Notes under the pieces: generated by a model
What the model was told of the DNA's origin: nothing
Databases searched by the model: none
The model's input: the letters and a program-made list of their open reading frames with translations, nothing else
Shown here: positions 40,073 through 50,997 of the stretch, piece after piece
Layout of the letters: each line of letters starts with the position of its first letter
How positions within the stretch are numbered: position 1 is the first letter of the stretch
Position numbers and translations under genes: made by a program
Origin: Emiliania huxleyi CCMP1516
Taxonomy: Eukaryota; Haptophyta; Isochrysidales; Noelaerhabdaceae
Assembly: GCF_000372725.1 (NCBI RefSeq)
Contig: NW_005200659.1
Span: forward strand, 104,262 to 168,261
Length of the DNA: 64,000 bases
Direction of reading: 5' to 3'

Positions 40073-41270
40073 CACACCTCTGAGTCCCAGAAACCCGAGG
40101 AGTCATACAGTCCACCTGTGTGATGCACGCCCTGCGAGCGGGGCGGGGTGCGCACTGTCCCTCTGTGTTCGTGTGCGTCGCCCATCTCTCCCTGGAGATG
40201 ACTGCTCTATTTATTTATTTATTAAGAGGACCGCCGCAAGCGGCGTGGCGTGGAGCGGTTGTGCATCCCTCCGGGGGCCCCTCTGCGCCGGGGAGGCGTT
40301 GTTGGAGGCTAGGACGCAAGCGTCCGTCGCCCTTTTCAAACTCGGGGCCCACTCCGCTACGCTCCGACCCGAATTTGGAGGGCCTAAAAGTTTAAGGTGT
40401 TGCTGCGCAAAAGGGGTCGGACACCGGGCGCAGCTCATGCTAAGAGCTAGAAGAGGAGATAGAGAGAACAACCACCCTGTCCCGTTATTGCGTACACCAA
40501 CACCACAAAACGCTCTCTCTCTCCTGTCCTCACTCAGGGGGGTCACAACTACCAAGTCCCTCGACTAGCTGCCACAGGGCGCAGCTGCCACAGGGCGCAG
40601 CTGGAGACGCTCCCCCTCAATCGGCATCCACCCCCACCCGCTCCAGCCCCACTTCTGCTGCCGAGAGAGCTGAATCGAAGCAAGCGAGCCATTGCATCTT
40701 GGCGTGCTCCTGGAGCGCGGCTTTCTGCGGCCACGAGCACGGCGGAGTCGGCGTCGTAGCGCGCATCGTTCCCGCTCATCGCCCATTCCTCCCACGTGAC
40801 GTGTGTCGGCCGCGATTCGATGTCGCCACCTTCATCGCCAACGAGGACTCCCTCGACTGCAGGGGGGCTCCGGCGCGGGGAGGGACTCCGCCTGCTGCGC
40901 TGGCCGACTGCGCCCTCCTCCTCCATGGGATCGATCCGATTCCGCAGCGGCGGTGCTGCGCGGGAGGCGGCCGCGGGCACGCTGGGCTCGATCAGCGGCT
41001 TTCCCCTCAGGTAGCGCGAAAGCACGGATTTGGCGGATTCTTGGCTTCAATTTTACGATGTCTTGGCACCAGCTGAAGGCTTGAAGACACATCTGTAGGT
41101 CTGGTGCACTGGCAGGAGCCATACTCGCATAGGGGACGCGTGCCAGCTGACTGTAGCCAGCTTCCCGGCCTCCGGCGTCTACCGGGAGCCTCCCGGACCA
41201 TCGACCTCGGTAGCTCTCCCGCACCGTTTAAGCGTTTAAGACCGTTTAAGGAATTGGCGGCCCAGCAGCT
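40073..41270. other. Intergenic stretch, no gene supported
   Basis: It contains a TATT run at 40209-40223, an 18-bp motif CCGCCGCAAGCGGCGTGG (40231-40248) that recurs exactly at 56411-56428, and two adjacent copies of GCTGCCACAGGGCGCA near 40568-40600. A minus-strand open frame at 40549-41025 has no recognisable features. TTTAAG motifs crowd 41226-41250. Confidence 0.5.
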
Positions 41271-41298
41271 CTTAAAACCGGCCTAGGCCGGTTTTAAG
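41271..41298. repeat. Perfect 28-bp palindrome
   Basis: CTTAAAACCGGCC followed by TA and its reverse complement forms a perfect palindrome. It is surrounded by GTTTAAG motifs on both sides (41227-41310), as in the end or core of a small transposon. Confidence 0.85.
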
Positions 41299-41446
41299 CC
41301 GTTTAAGCCGCAGGCGCCCCAGGGCCCACCCTTTTAAGCCTAGGGGTACCCTAAGACCAGGCGTGCCCGCGCGCCGCGGGGGCTCTGCAGACAGTCAGAC
41401 GGCTCCGCGAGGTCGGACCGACTTTTTTCAGACTGGACTATTCTGG

Positions 41447-41515
41447 GTACCAAGGGTATGTGCTGTTAGATCTCACTGAGCTGAGCTCATATCTGCCCTT
41501 GGTACCCTGTTTTGA
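41447..41515. repeat. Inverted repeat with 12-bp arms
   Basis: GGGTACCAAGGG (about 41447) and CCCTTGGTACCC (about 41497) are perfect inverted arms around a ~40-nt centre that itself contains TGAGCTGAGCTCA. No coding sequence is apparent. Confidence 0.65.
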
Positions 41516-42137
41516 GTTCGGGAATGCCTCCGGTACCCTGTTTCCGTGTACGGAGGGCCGCGTTCCAGACGCGCATGACGTCGGCCGGGACCCCCCGTGC
41601 GGGGGCCTTCGTGGCTTCCCATTCGTCGACGACTGCGTCTGCTGGAGCCCGCAAACATCCGAGGACGGAGGGTGGCCGCCGCCCCTACCGCCGCCGCGCT
41701 AACTTTGTCGTTTGAGGTTTGTGTCTACCATCTACGTATGCGTCTCTTCTACTCGAGAATCAGGGAAACAAACAACACGGCTAGGAAGAATTCTTAAAAT
41801 AGTTAGAGGCTGCGCAGGCCGTCCCGTTTGCTGTTTGAAACGCCTCTGTTGCCGGCTGCACGCGCGCTGCCGGGGCTCTTGTCTCACTCACGTGCCGCAA
41901 TATGTGTCACACACGGCGGCTTCTGCCACCTCTCGATTGGTTCCACTTTCTACGCACACCTACCGGGGAAGGGGCGTGTGGGAGCGGGGGCGGGGGCGGG
42001 GGCGGGGGTGGGGGCGGGGGCGCGCACAGCGTGCGGCGCGCGCGCGCAACAGAGGGTAGGGTGGGGAAGACGGCGAGGAGGGGGCGGCGGCGGCGGCGGC
42101 GGCGGCGGCGCGCGCGCGGCGCGCGTGACGGGGGGGC

Positions 42138-42169
42138 GGAGCAGCGACCGCTGGCGCGGTCGCTGCTCC
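42138..42169. repeat. Hairpin with 14-bp perfect stem
   Basis: GGAGCAGCGACCGC, a four-base TGGC loop and the exact reverse complement. It sits in a G-rich block (GGGGGC repeats at 41975-42022) that resembles 43030-43260, where the same arms form a longer palindrome. Confidence 0.85.
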
Positions 42170-42296
42170 GTCTGTGACAGACGCGCGCTCTGCCGCTGCA
42201 GAGCGCGCGCGTCAGGGCAAGGGGCATGCGTGGCGGCGCGGGACGCGCGGCGGCGGCGGCGAGCAGCCGAGCGCGGTGAGGCGGCCGGGCGAGGGC

Positions 42297-42644
42297 GCGG
42301 CGGGTGACGGGTCAAGGGAGCATCCCACACCCGGCGTCGCTTTTTGAGCGACGCCTGTGGTACGCCTGCGCAGGGGCCGCAGGGCGGTCAGTTGTGGGGC
42401 GAGGCGGTGCCGGCCGCGGGCCGGGTGCAAGGCGCCGGCCTCGGCGCCGCCTCGGCGCGCCGCACGGGCCGCGGCGGGTGACGGGTCAAGGGAGCAGCCC
42501 ACACCCGGCGTCGCTTTTTGAGCGACGCCTGTGGTACGCCTGCGCAGGGGCCGCAGGGCGGTCAGTTGTGGGGCGAGGCGGTGCCGGCCGCGGGCCGGGT
42601 GCAAGGCGCCGGCCTCGGCGCCGCCTCGGCGCGCCGCACGGGCG
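42297..42644. repeat. Tandem duplication, two 174-bp copies, each with a hairpin
   Basis: Copies at 42297-42470 and 42471-42644 differ at only a few bases (for example GCATCCC versus GCAGCCC). Each contains GGCGTCGCT-TTTTG-AGCGACGCC, a 9-bp perfect stem with a T-rich loop (42333-42355 and 42507-42529). I see no supported protein. Confidence 0.88.
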
Positions 42645-42743
42645 CGGCGAGCCTCTGAAGAGGAGCCGAAGGTTTGCCTGTGGTGGTGGGGTGGTTTGAC
42701 TTTGCCGCAGAGGCCGTCCCTAGCTGTGAACAGCAAAACGGGA

Positions 42744-42930
42744 CAGTATACAAGCCTCTCTCACAGCACACTGGCACGACAAGGGCGCGGACTGGCGCGG
42801 ACACACACCGGCTCACCACTAGGTAGGTAGGTAGAAAGGTGAAGAACAGCCAGGCTCGGACTGGACACCAACGCGGTATGGGTGGACGCTGGACAGATGA
42901 TGACGACACACACGAGCGACACACAGACAC
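42744..42930 (-). repeat. Composite dispersed repeat (CTGTGAGAG unit plus TACC unit)
   Basis: Reverse-complemented, 42744-42817 matches 32530-32610 and 42820-42930 matches 18041-18152. The two families that lie apart elsewhere are adjacent here. Confidence 0.75.
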
Positions 42931-43214
42931 ACTGTTCTAGGAAGAAAAATCTCACAGTGGCCAGGGGCGGGGCTTGCATTTTTGCCGTCGCCAGTCGCCC
43001 CCCCAAACGCTACACCTACAGCGGGGGCGGCGGCGGCGGCGGGGGCGGCGGCGGCGGCGCGACGGGGTGGGTGGGGTGTGGGGAGGTGCTGCTGTGTGCG
43101 CTGCGCGTGCGCGCACCGCACACCATACTCGAGTACGGCGGGAAACAGACGGCGAGGGGGGCGCGGCGGCAGTGGCGGCAGAGCGCGCGCGCGCGGCGCG
43201 CGCGACGGAGGGGC

Positions 43215-43246
43215 GGAGCAGCGACCGCGCGCGCGGTCGCTGCTCC
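43215..43246. repeat. Perfect 32-bp palindrome
   Basis: GGAGCAGCGACCGCGC and its exact reverse complement lie head to head. The outer 14 bp are the same as in the hairpin at 42138-42169, so the two GC-rich blocks are related. Confidence 0.9.
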
Positions 43247-43379
43247 GTCTGTCCCGGAGCGCCGTCTGCGCGGGGTGCGCGTCAGGAGAGGGGGGACGGG
43301 GGAAGGGAGCAGCCGGGCGACGAGAGGTAGGAGGTGCTCGCCGGCGAGCGCTCCCGCGCCTGCGGAGGGGCAAGGCCTG

Positions 43380-43700
43380 AGGGCGGGCGGGCGGGCGGGC
43401 GGGCGGGGGGGGGGGGGGGGGGGGATAAAACCTGCGCCCCCCCCCCACCAGGGAAACCGGGCGGGGGTTCCCTCCCCCCCCCGGCTCGGAAAAAGGGCTT
43501 TCGGCGGCCCAACAAAACGGCACCCCTCGGGGCTTGAGCCCCCCAAAGCCCCCCTTCTTTACGTGACGGCCGCTCCCGGAGCCAGCCGGGGGGCGCCCAA
43601 ACCAAGCCCCCTTTTGGACCCCTTCGAACCCCCCTGGGGGGGGGACCTTTTCGCTGTGCGCCGGCTCGAGCGCCTATCGCCAAATCGCGACGTTTGAGCG
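43380..43700. other. G/C homopolymer and GGGC-repeat stretch, likely low sequence quality
   Basis: GGGC repeats, then a run of about 20 G, C runs and many CCCC/GGGG blocks with shifting frames. No gene is supported here. Confidence 0.7.
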
Positions 43701-43932
43701 CAGCGCACGCGTCCCACACGTCACGCGCGCGCAGGAGAGCGTGCGGCACAGCTGTAGCGTGTACTCGCCGAGGGCATCGCGCCGAAAACCCCGCGCATTC
43801 CGCCCCAGCAGAGGCTGCAGCCTCTGCACAAGCTACACCACTGTAAGAATGGTGAGTACTTGGGGTTGAGTGGGCTTGCTTGCTCCCTAAGCCGGGAGCA
43901 AAAATGCAAGAATAGCGATACACTACACACAC

Positions 43933-45087
43933 ATGGCCTCCCACCGAATCGGCGCGCGCGTCGCGGGCCTCTCGCCAGCGCAGCTTTGCGCCATCATCGA
44001 GGCTCAGGCGCGCGCGAGCGACGCCGCGCTACGCGTGGCGGAGGAGCACGCCGCTCGGCTCGTGGAGCAGCCCGAGTGGATGCTCTCCGAGGTCCTCCTC
44101 TCGCCGGACCTCGCCCCGCACATCCTCGCCCAGCTGCCGACCAAGGAGCACGCCGCCAAGGCGACGTGCCGCGCGTGGCGCCGCGGCTGGAAGGAGACGC
44201 TGAAGAAGCGCGAGAGGCCGCGCATGCTCGTGTTCGGCGGCCGCGGCAGCGAGGGTGGGACTGTCACCTCGCTGGAGCGGTACGACCCGTCAACGAATGA
44301 GTGGGAGGAGGAGGCTGTGGCGCCGATGCCTTCGACACGAAGGTTTGTCCGCACGGCGATGCTGGATGGCAAGCTTTACGCGGCGGGCGGCCAGAGTGAG
44401 GCTGACAGCGCAACTTCCAACCTGGTGGAGCGGTACGACCTGGCGACGAAGTCTTGGGAGGCGGTGGCGCCGATGGTGACACCACACGAGTTGCACGCCG
44501 TGGCGGTGCTCGATGGCAAGCTTTATGCTGTTGGCGGGTACAACGACGACGACGGCTACCTCAGCTCAGTCGAGCGGTACGACCCGGCGCTGGATGCGTG
44601 GGAGGCGGTGGCGCCGATGGCGGCGGCGCGGTATGATCACGCCGTGGCGGTGCTCGACGGCAAGCTGTACGCTGTGGGAGGCTGCTGCAACGACGACGCC
44701 GTCCTCAGCTCGGTGGAGCGGTACGACCCTGCGGTGGGTGCGTGGGAGGCGGTGGCGCCGATGGCGGTGGTGCGGATGGATCACGCCGTGGCGGTGCTGG
44801 ACGGCAATCTGTACGCTGTGGGCGGCTACATCAACGGCGACCTCAGCTCGGTGGAGCGGTACGACCCGGCGGTGGGTGCGTGGGAGGAGGTGGCGCCGAT
44901 GGCGGAGGAGCGGGACGGACTCGCTGTGACGGTGCTCGACGGCAAACTGTACGCTGTGGGCGGCAGCGACGACGGCGGCGACAATCGCCTCAGCTCAGTC
45001 GAGCGGTACGACCCGTCAGTGGGCGCGTGGGAGGCGGTGGCTCCGATGGCGGCGGCGCGGATGAAGGCTTTCGCTGTCTTGATGTAG
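43933..45087 (+). CDS. Kelch-repeat protein with F-box-like N-terminus
   Basis: A single-exon frame of 384 residues runs from the ATG at 43933. Residues ~45-95 resemble an F-box helix set (Pro-Asp-Leu-Ala-Pro-His-Ile-Leu-Ala-Gln-Leu-Pro ... Ala-Thr-Cys-Arg-Ala-Trp-Arg). Six Kelch blades follow, each with Leu-Tyr-Ala-Val-Gly-Gly and Ser-Val-Glu-Arg-Tyr-Asp-Pro ... Trp-Glu-Ala-Val-Ala-Pro-Met. A six-bladed propeller behind an F-box is the usual layout of substrate receptors of SCF ubiquitin ligases. The repeats are very alike at DNA level (44530-45060), suggesting recent blade duplication or conversion. Confidence 0.85.
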   Translation: MASHRIGARVAGLSPAQLCAIIEAQARASDAALRVAEEHAARLVEQPEWMLSEVLLSPDLAPHILAQLPTKEHAAKATCRAWRRGWKETLKKRERPRMLVFGGRGSEGGTVTSLERYDPSTNEWEEEAVAPMPSTRRFVRTAMLDGKLYAAGGQSEADSATSNLVERYDLATKSWEAVAPMVTPHELHAVAVLDGKLYAVGGYNDDDGYLSSVERYDPALDAWEAVAPMAAARYDHAVAVLDGKLYAVGGCCNDDAVLSSVERYDPAVGAWEAVAPMAVVRMDHAVAVLDGNLYAVGGYINGDLSSVERYDPAVGAWEEVAPMAEERDGLAVTVLDGKLYAVGGSDDGGDNRLSSVERYDPSVGAWEAVAPMAAARMKAFAVLM

Positions 45088-45611
45088 TCGCCGTTGTAAA
45101 CGTGCTAGCAGCCCCACGGCGTGGAGTGTGTGCTGAAGTCCTCGCCTGAGTGAGAGTGTGCTGCGCGTGCGTGCCCCCGCCGCTTTTCACAGCCGTCAGC
45201 CCTGGTCGTGCTAGGTGTGCTCACACGGCGTCACGGGCAGGAGCGCGCCCCCACCGCGGCACACTCTAGTCTCTACAGAGACTCTCGAGTTCTAGACCCC
45301 CTGCTGGAGCCCGAACCCAGCAATAAAGCTATATAAGGAGTTAAAACAGACCAAGTGCACCAAGCCAAATACGAAAGACAGCAAACTGTAGAAAAGCTGG
45401 AGGCCGCCTCGCTCCACCACACACGACGGAGCTCGACCATACCGGAGCGTCGCGTTTGGGCAGCAACGCGCGGCCCTCCTCCATCCTGCTGGCTCTCACC
45501 TCTCGGAAATAGCCAGCCCTCCCTGACCCCGTGCGCGCTGCACCGCCGCACATCCAAGCGAGAGGGGGCGGGGCAGGCGCGCGGAGGCCCCTGCGGCCGG
45601 CTCCACGCACC
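45088..45611. other. Intergenic stretch between convergent genes
   Basis: This is the 3' side of both the Kelch gene and the GOLD-domain gene. It contains a TATATAAGG near 45333. No gene is supported. Confidence 0.5.
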
Positions 45612-47391
45612 TCAGCCGCGCGCCTCGCGCTCTGACTCGGAGCCGGCGGCGTTGAACACGCGGCTGACCGGCCTGCTGCCGCGGCAAGAGGCGCAGCCCT
45701 CTGATTGGGACTCGAGCCCCAGAGAGTCGAGAGCCGCCTCGAGCTCCGCGATCGCGCGCAAGGCGGCGCCACGCCTCCGCACCTCGAGCACGGGCAGCTT
45801 GACCCAGCGCGCCTTCTCGGAGAGCATGCGCAGCAGCCACAGCAGTTTGTCCAGCGGCTGCATCGCGTCGCTGTCGGCGCCTTTCGAGGCCCCCTTCGGC
45901 GTCGGCGGCGGCGACACCGCGTTGCCGTCGGCGCCTTTTTGAGGCCCCGTCGGCGTCGGCGGCTGCGAGTCCGGGTCTCTCGGCGCCGCATCGGCGTGCT
46001 CGAGCTCGGAGAGCATCTCGGGCGCGAGCGCGAGCGCGGCACGCGCAAAGCAGCGGCGGAACTGCGCCGGCGTCAGCTGCTGCGGGCACCTGCTCGCGCC
46101 AGGCGGGGGGTGGTGGGAGGGTGGGGAGGGTGCGGAGGCGCCGCGGAGGCGGCGGGCGGCGGGCACCCCGAGAAGACACCGCAGAGCAGCTGCGGCGGCG
46201 TCCCGCGGCCGAGCAGCTCGAAGTCTTGCAAAAAGTGCAAAAACTCGGCGCGGTCGAGCAGCACGCCGCCGCTCTCCTCCGCCGCGGCCTCCTCGCCCTC
46301 CTCGGGCGCGTACAGGCTGCCGGCGTACGCGCCGTAGAGCGCGGCCAGCTGCTCATCGCAGTGCTCCAGCGTCTGCGACAGGACGGGCGTCAAGCCGTCG
46401 TCGATCTGCCTCACCCGCTGCAGCGCGACGAGCGAGCGGTGCGCGGCCGCCTCCGCCGCGTGCGCCGCCTTGAGCTCCTGCGCGGCGGCGTCCGCGTGCT
46501 GCTTCGCCGCCGCAACCTCCTCCTCGAGCCTGCGCACGTGCGAGAGGTACCGCTCGTGCTTTGCGTGCGCCGACGCCGTCCGCTCCTTTGCGCCCGACGC
46601 GGACTGCTGCAGGTCGGCCGTGCGCGTCTTGAGCGAGCGCAAGTCCTCCTCCACCTTCTCGGCCATCTCGACCGCCGCGAGCATGCGGAAGTCGGTGGCG
46701 GCGGTGAGCGCCGCGAGCTGCCTCTTGCGCCACCGCACGTCCAGCTTGGGCGCGAGCTGCGCGTCGAGGAGGGCGGGAGTCAACCGGAGCGCCGGGTGCC
46801 CTCTCCGCCTGTGCCCCACACCCTCCCCGCCCGCCCGCCCCCCACCACGCCTCTCGGGGACCGGCCCCCTCCAGCCCGCGCGCCTGAAGCTGGTAGGAGA
46901 GGGTCTTGCTCGAGATCCAGGAGTGCTCGTTGGACCTGCGAGACGGCGACGAGGGCGCTCGGCGCGGGAAGAGCGCTCGGGGGGCGCGCTCCTCGCCCGC
47001 TCGTTGAGCAGCGCGAGTCGGAATTTGGGGCGGGAGGGAAGGCGGCGGGCGGCGGGAGACGGCGGCGGGCGGCGGACCAGATGATTTCGCACACGCCCGT
47101 GGTGTCGATGTCGAGCTGGCCTTCGCGGTCGCTCACGCGGACGGGCTCGACAAGGACGGAAGAGTCCTGCTCGTGGTCATCCTTGAAGGTGAGCGAGAAC
47201 TCAATGTCGTACCCGCCCTCCACCTCGAATTGGATCGCGAGCACCGACGGGTAGGGCACGAGCAGCGGCATCCGGAACACGGTGCCGCGCTGGACAATCA
47301 CAGCGTTGCCCGTCCACGTGAGGGTCTTGTCGAGGTCGAGCTCCACAAACTCCTCGGCGGCGCCGTTCTCGTCATACTCGGTGTCGGACAT
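45612..47391 (-). CDS. GOLD-domain coiled-coil protein
   Basis: Four exons join in phase: 47391-47078, 46935-46884, 46756-46167 and 46089-45612, giving about 477 residues. Residues ~15-115 form a GOLD domain: Leu-Asp-Leu-Asp-Lys-Thr-Leu-Thr-Trp, Tyr-Asp-Ile-Glu-Phe-Ser-Leu-Thr-Phe and, across the first intron, Ile-Ile-Trp-Ser-Asn-Glu-His-Ser-Trp. GOLD domains mediate protein contacts in secretion and membrane traffic. A long charged coiled coil follows (~145-260), then an acidic segment and a helical region with Leu-Thr-Pro-Ala-Gln-Phe-Arg-Arg-Cys-Phe. No membrane helix is present, unlike p24 cargo receptors. The second intron (46757-46883) uses a GC donor. The last intron starts GTGCCCGCCGC while its exon starts GTGCCCGCAGC. 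Confidence 0.75.
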
Positions 47392-48000
47392 GCAGGCGCG
47401 TCGTCGAACGCGTGTACGGCGTTCTGGACAGCTGGCGTGCTGTGACACCGGCGCCGGCGAAAAAGAATTTTCCCACGTGCGCGCACTGGCACTAACACAG
47501 GCGAAAAAGAATTTTTGTTGCTCCACGAACTTTACGAAAATAGGGCCTCGCGAGCAGTGCAGCAAGCATGGATACAAGCGGTGCACTTGGTGGAACCCTT
47601 CGTACCGAAGTAACGGCCGGTCCTTATCGAACGACGATATATAATGACGGGCGCTGCGCCTGTCGCCGTCGCGCGGACAGCCAGGGTGACGGCTGCGTAC
47701 GCCGTCTCGCCCAAGCCGCCAGCGGCGCATCCGACGCGGAGCGCTTCCAGGGCGGCGGCGCACTCGGGGGCGACGCGCCCGCGACCGGCCTCTTTGGCGG
47801 CGGCCTCGGGCAGCGCCGAAGGGCAAAGCGGACCTCACGGCTCGCACCAGAGGCGTGCAGCGTCCCACCGCGAGCGGTGAAGTCGATGTGAGACACCATG
47901 CACGAATGCACACCTCCTCCAGGGTCCGCGCGGCGGGCGCTTCCTCTTGGTTCGCTGCTTCTTTGCGGCCCCGAGCGTTTTCCCACATGAGGTGAACCTT
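47392..48000. other. Upstream region of the GOLD gene, no gene supported
   Basis: Open frames on both strands lack recognisable features. Two copies of AAAAAGAATTTT (47460 and 47506) with similar flanks hint at a small duplication. Confidence 0.4.
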
Positions 48001-48210
48001 ACACCGCTAGGATTGAGAGCAGCCTCTCATCACTCTCAATCCTAGAAGTCGAAGGATTGTGAGCAGCACTCCTCGCAATCGTAGCATCTCTGTACGATTG
48101 CTAGCACCTACGCTCGCAATCCTACATCTTCTAGGACTAAGAGCAGCTCCGCTCCCACGGTTACTGGACCGTCACGTGTTCAACGTCGTTGAACAGAATT
48201 CAACCACGGC
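48001..48210. repeat. Hairpin-repeat family (AGGATTG-GAGC / GCTC-CAATCCT), copy 1
   Basis: Several imperfect inverted repeats follow one another: AGGATTGAGAGCAG ... CTCTCAATCCTA, AGGATTGTGAGCAG ... CTCGCAATC, and GCTCGCAATCCTA. GTTACTGGACCGT and GTTCAACGTCGTTGAAC follow. The same modules recur at 52455-52960 and 56466-56500. Confidence 0.75.
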
Positions 48211-50743
48211 GCTGTTCACAGCGCGCGCGGACGGCCGTTCTGCGAGTCCAGCTCCGCTGGACTTTTGTAAAGCATGCGTGTGGCAAGTTATAGACGCTAG
48301 TATCGACCTCAGAGACCCAAACCCAAATTAATAATTAAGGCTCAAAACATGGTTGAACAACCGTTGAACAAACAGGTTGAACAACGATATCCGACTAGTG
48401 CGACCGCTAGACGGCGGTCTCCGCCGGCCCCAAGGCTGCCCAGCCCCAGTACCACACCGGCCACGTGCACCGTAGCGCTGGAGTTGGTCAGTGAGGCACT
48501 ACACGGGCTACGGAACCATGCGCGCGCCGGCCGGATAGGCTGCGCGCAGGGGCCGCGCCGCCTCGATTTCGCATCTCCGCTCCGCGGCCGACTGAGGGGC
48601 CAGCTCGCCCGGCGACAAGCCCAGCCATCGCCCAGCGCCCCGTATCGACGGAGGGCACGCAAAAAACCCGCACCTACGACTAGGGTGAGCACGTGAGGGC
48701 GTCGGTGTGGGCCGCGGGCGGGCTGCCAGGAGGGCGCGGGTGGGAGCATGGGAGATGCACCACCGCTCGACGAAGACGCGCCCGACGAAGCCCTGCTTGC
48801 GGAGGATGGTCGATCCTCACCTACTAGCGTCGGGCGTGTGCGAAAAAGAGCGCAAATCGGAGCTCAACTCGCGCGCGGCTGGGAAAGGGGTGTGGCACCC
48901 CTCCGAAGGCGCCTCGCGAGGAGCTGCTGCTGCCTCCAAACGCGCTCGGGCAGCACGTCGGCGCGCCTGCGGGGTTGGGGAGGTGAAACTATGCTTGCTG
49001 GCACGTGCATCCCGCACCACCCCCACGTCCGCGCGCACCATGCCGCCATCCCACCTCACAGCCAAGCGCCATCGCCGTCGGACGCGGCGACGCCGAGCGG
49101 TGGCCTCGCAGACGACGAGCGCGATGAGGCCGCCGCGCCGCCGGGGTGGCCGGCGCGTGCCAGCCGCTGGCCCGTCCAGCGTGGCGGGACCGGCTCGCCC
49201 ATCCTGGCCGGCGCGCTTGCCGACGCGAGAAGATCGCGCGTGAGGGCAAATCTTGGGCAAAATGCCCTGTTTGCAATCCTTCACGGCGACTTCACGTCGG
49301 AACGAGTCGGATCGACGACTCGCCGCCTGCACCAGCGTGTGCGCCTCGCAATTCTATACAGAATCGACACGTGGTACGTCTTCTCGAGGTTCTCGAGGTG
49401 GATATCCTTTGGCCGCGTTGGGTAGCGAGGATTGGTGTAACCCGAGCCACGGAGGCGTGTTTTCTGACGGCCGACCGTCAGTGCACGGAGTTGCCCCTTC
49501 TCCGACTGCCCCGGCTAGTTCCCGAGGTCGTCGGGTGTGACCCCTTCGTCCCCCGAGACCTAGCGCGGGTGGGTTGGAGGGGCCTCGGAAAGGCGCGCAA
49601 GCACGCCCTACGTCTTCCCCTCCTCCCCATCGGGCCGCATGAGCGGCCACGCCTCGCAGATTCGTTTCCGCGCCTGGGTCAGGCGCGCGGGGCATCCCCC
49701 GGGTCGCTCGACCAGCGATCCGAAGAGTGGCCGCTATGCGAAGGAAAGAGTGGGGCCCTCGACGCCTCAGTCCGGCCCTCCGAGGGGGGAAGGGAATTGC
49801 GGGGTCCCCTCGGGCGCCTCAGTTCGGCCCTCCCGAGGGGGGGAGGGGAGCAAGGGGGTGGGGGGATTGGGGTGGTGGGGAGGGGTCTCGGATTTCATGG
49901 GTCTAATACTTGCCCTTTCGGGGAGGGGCCTCAGGAAAGGCGAGTCCAGCTCAACCCTACGTCTTCCCCTCCTCCCTCGAGGCAGCGAGTAGGCCGCGAG
50001 AGGAGGTCTCGAGCGCCTATATGAAGGTATGTGAGATGGTGATGGGAATGGGTGGTCGGGCGGGCGGGCGGGGCGGGCGGGCGGGCGGGCGGGCGGGCGG
50101 GCGGGCAAGCGGGGAGAGGCGGGCGGGCGGGGCGGAGCGGGCGGGCGGGGTGATCGGGGGAATCGTGTCCACAATCGGCAGCGGCGGAGCAGCAGCAGCA
50201 GCTGCTGCTGCTGTAGCAGCAGGCAGCAGCCTGCCGCAGATTCCTGCCGTTGTCTGCGCCGCGATCCGCCGCCGCGCCGCCGCGCCGCCGCCGCCTGCGC
50301 TCGCCGCCGCCTCGTAGACGACTCCTCTCGCGCTCGGAGAGCCGCGCAGCGGGCCGCGAGGTGGATGTCAAAGAGCCGCAAAGTGGCGAGGTCATGAAAT
50401 CATCAAAATTTGAGGTTGCTCGAGAGAGCCTGGAAACGGTCCCGAGCCGTAGCCCCGGTGTCGGCGCACCGCCTCTCGGCCGCGACGGGCCGGCTCCGCC
50501 GCTCAGTCGAGCAGCAGGGGCTCTGGCACAGTTTTGTCGACAAACTGGTCGAGCCAAAAATTGGCGAGGAAGCGGCACCGGCGGCACGCCGGGACGAATC
50601 CAGACTGATCACATTGTTCGGCACCGCGGCGGCGAGCCGCCGCGAGCCCACAGGAGAGCTGGGCGCCGCGGCACCAGACCGCGCCGCCAGCGAGGCGAGA
50701 GCTGCAGCCGACCGGCCGTGACATGGCAGTTGCAACGGCGGGA
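48211..50743. other. Repeat-rich stretch, no gene firmly supported
   Basis: GTTGAACAA motifs lie at 48350-48390. A plus-strand open frame (48748-49425) has no recognisable domain. Direct repeats ending CTACGTCTTCCCCTCCTCCC lie near 49609-49628 and 49959-49978. GGGC repeats fill 50057-50115 and a CAG/CTG palindromic run lies at 50186-50225. Confidence 0.45.
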
Positions 50744-50997
50744 CCTCTGCCAGGGGCCCCTCCACTCGCCTGCACCTGCTCGAACCCTGAGCACTGTGCA
50801 GCGTTGCACGCGTTGCATGAATGCACGTTGAGTTGAACTCAAATGCACGAAGGTGGTAATAGTTATTGTCTTGAGTATTGCGCGTCTCTCGACCGAGAGC
50901 GCTAGCCTCTACCCCTTCGGTCCGTCGAATCTCGGCGCGGCAGATGCGACGCCGAGACTGACGAAACCTCCCTGGTGGTGGGCTGCTGAGCCTCCCC
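50744..50997. repeat. Direct repeat Y, copy 1 (254 bp)
   Basis: It appears identical to 51492-51745, 748 bp downstream. It contains the palindrome TTGAGTTGAACTCAA. Short open frames inside it are the same in both copies but show no protein features. Confidence 0.9.

Noticed and set aside
40549-41025. A 158-codon minus-strand ORF
   Set aside because: Low-complexity composition and no recognisable motif or splice context.
42333-42355. Hairpin with T-rich loop as a terminator or small RNA
   Set aside because: The T run is in the loop, not after the stem, and intrinsic terminators of bacterial type are not expected in nuclear DNA. No RNA family is recognised.
48748-49425. A 225-codon plus-strand ORF
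   Set aside because: No domain, no homology that I recognise, and overlapping open frames on the other strand; not strong enough to call a gene.
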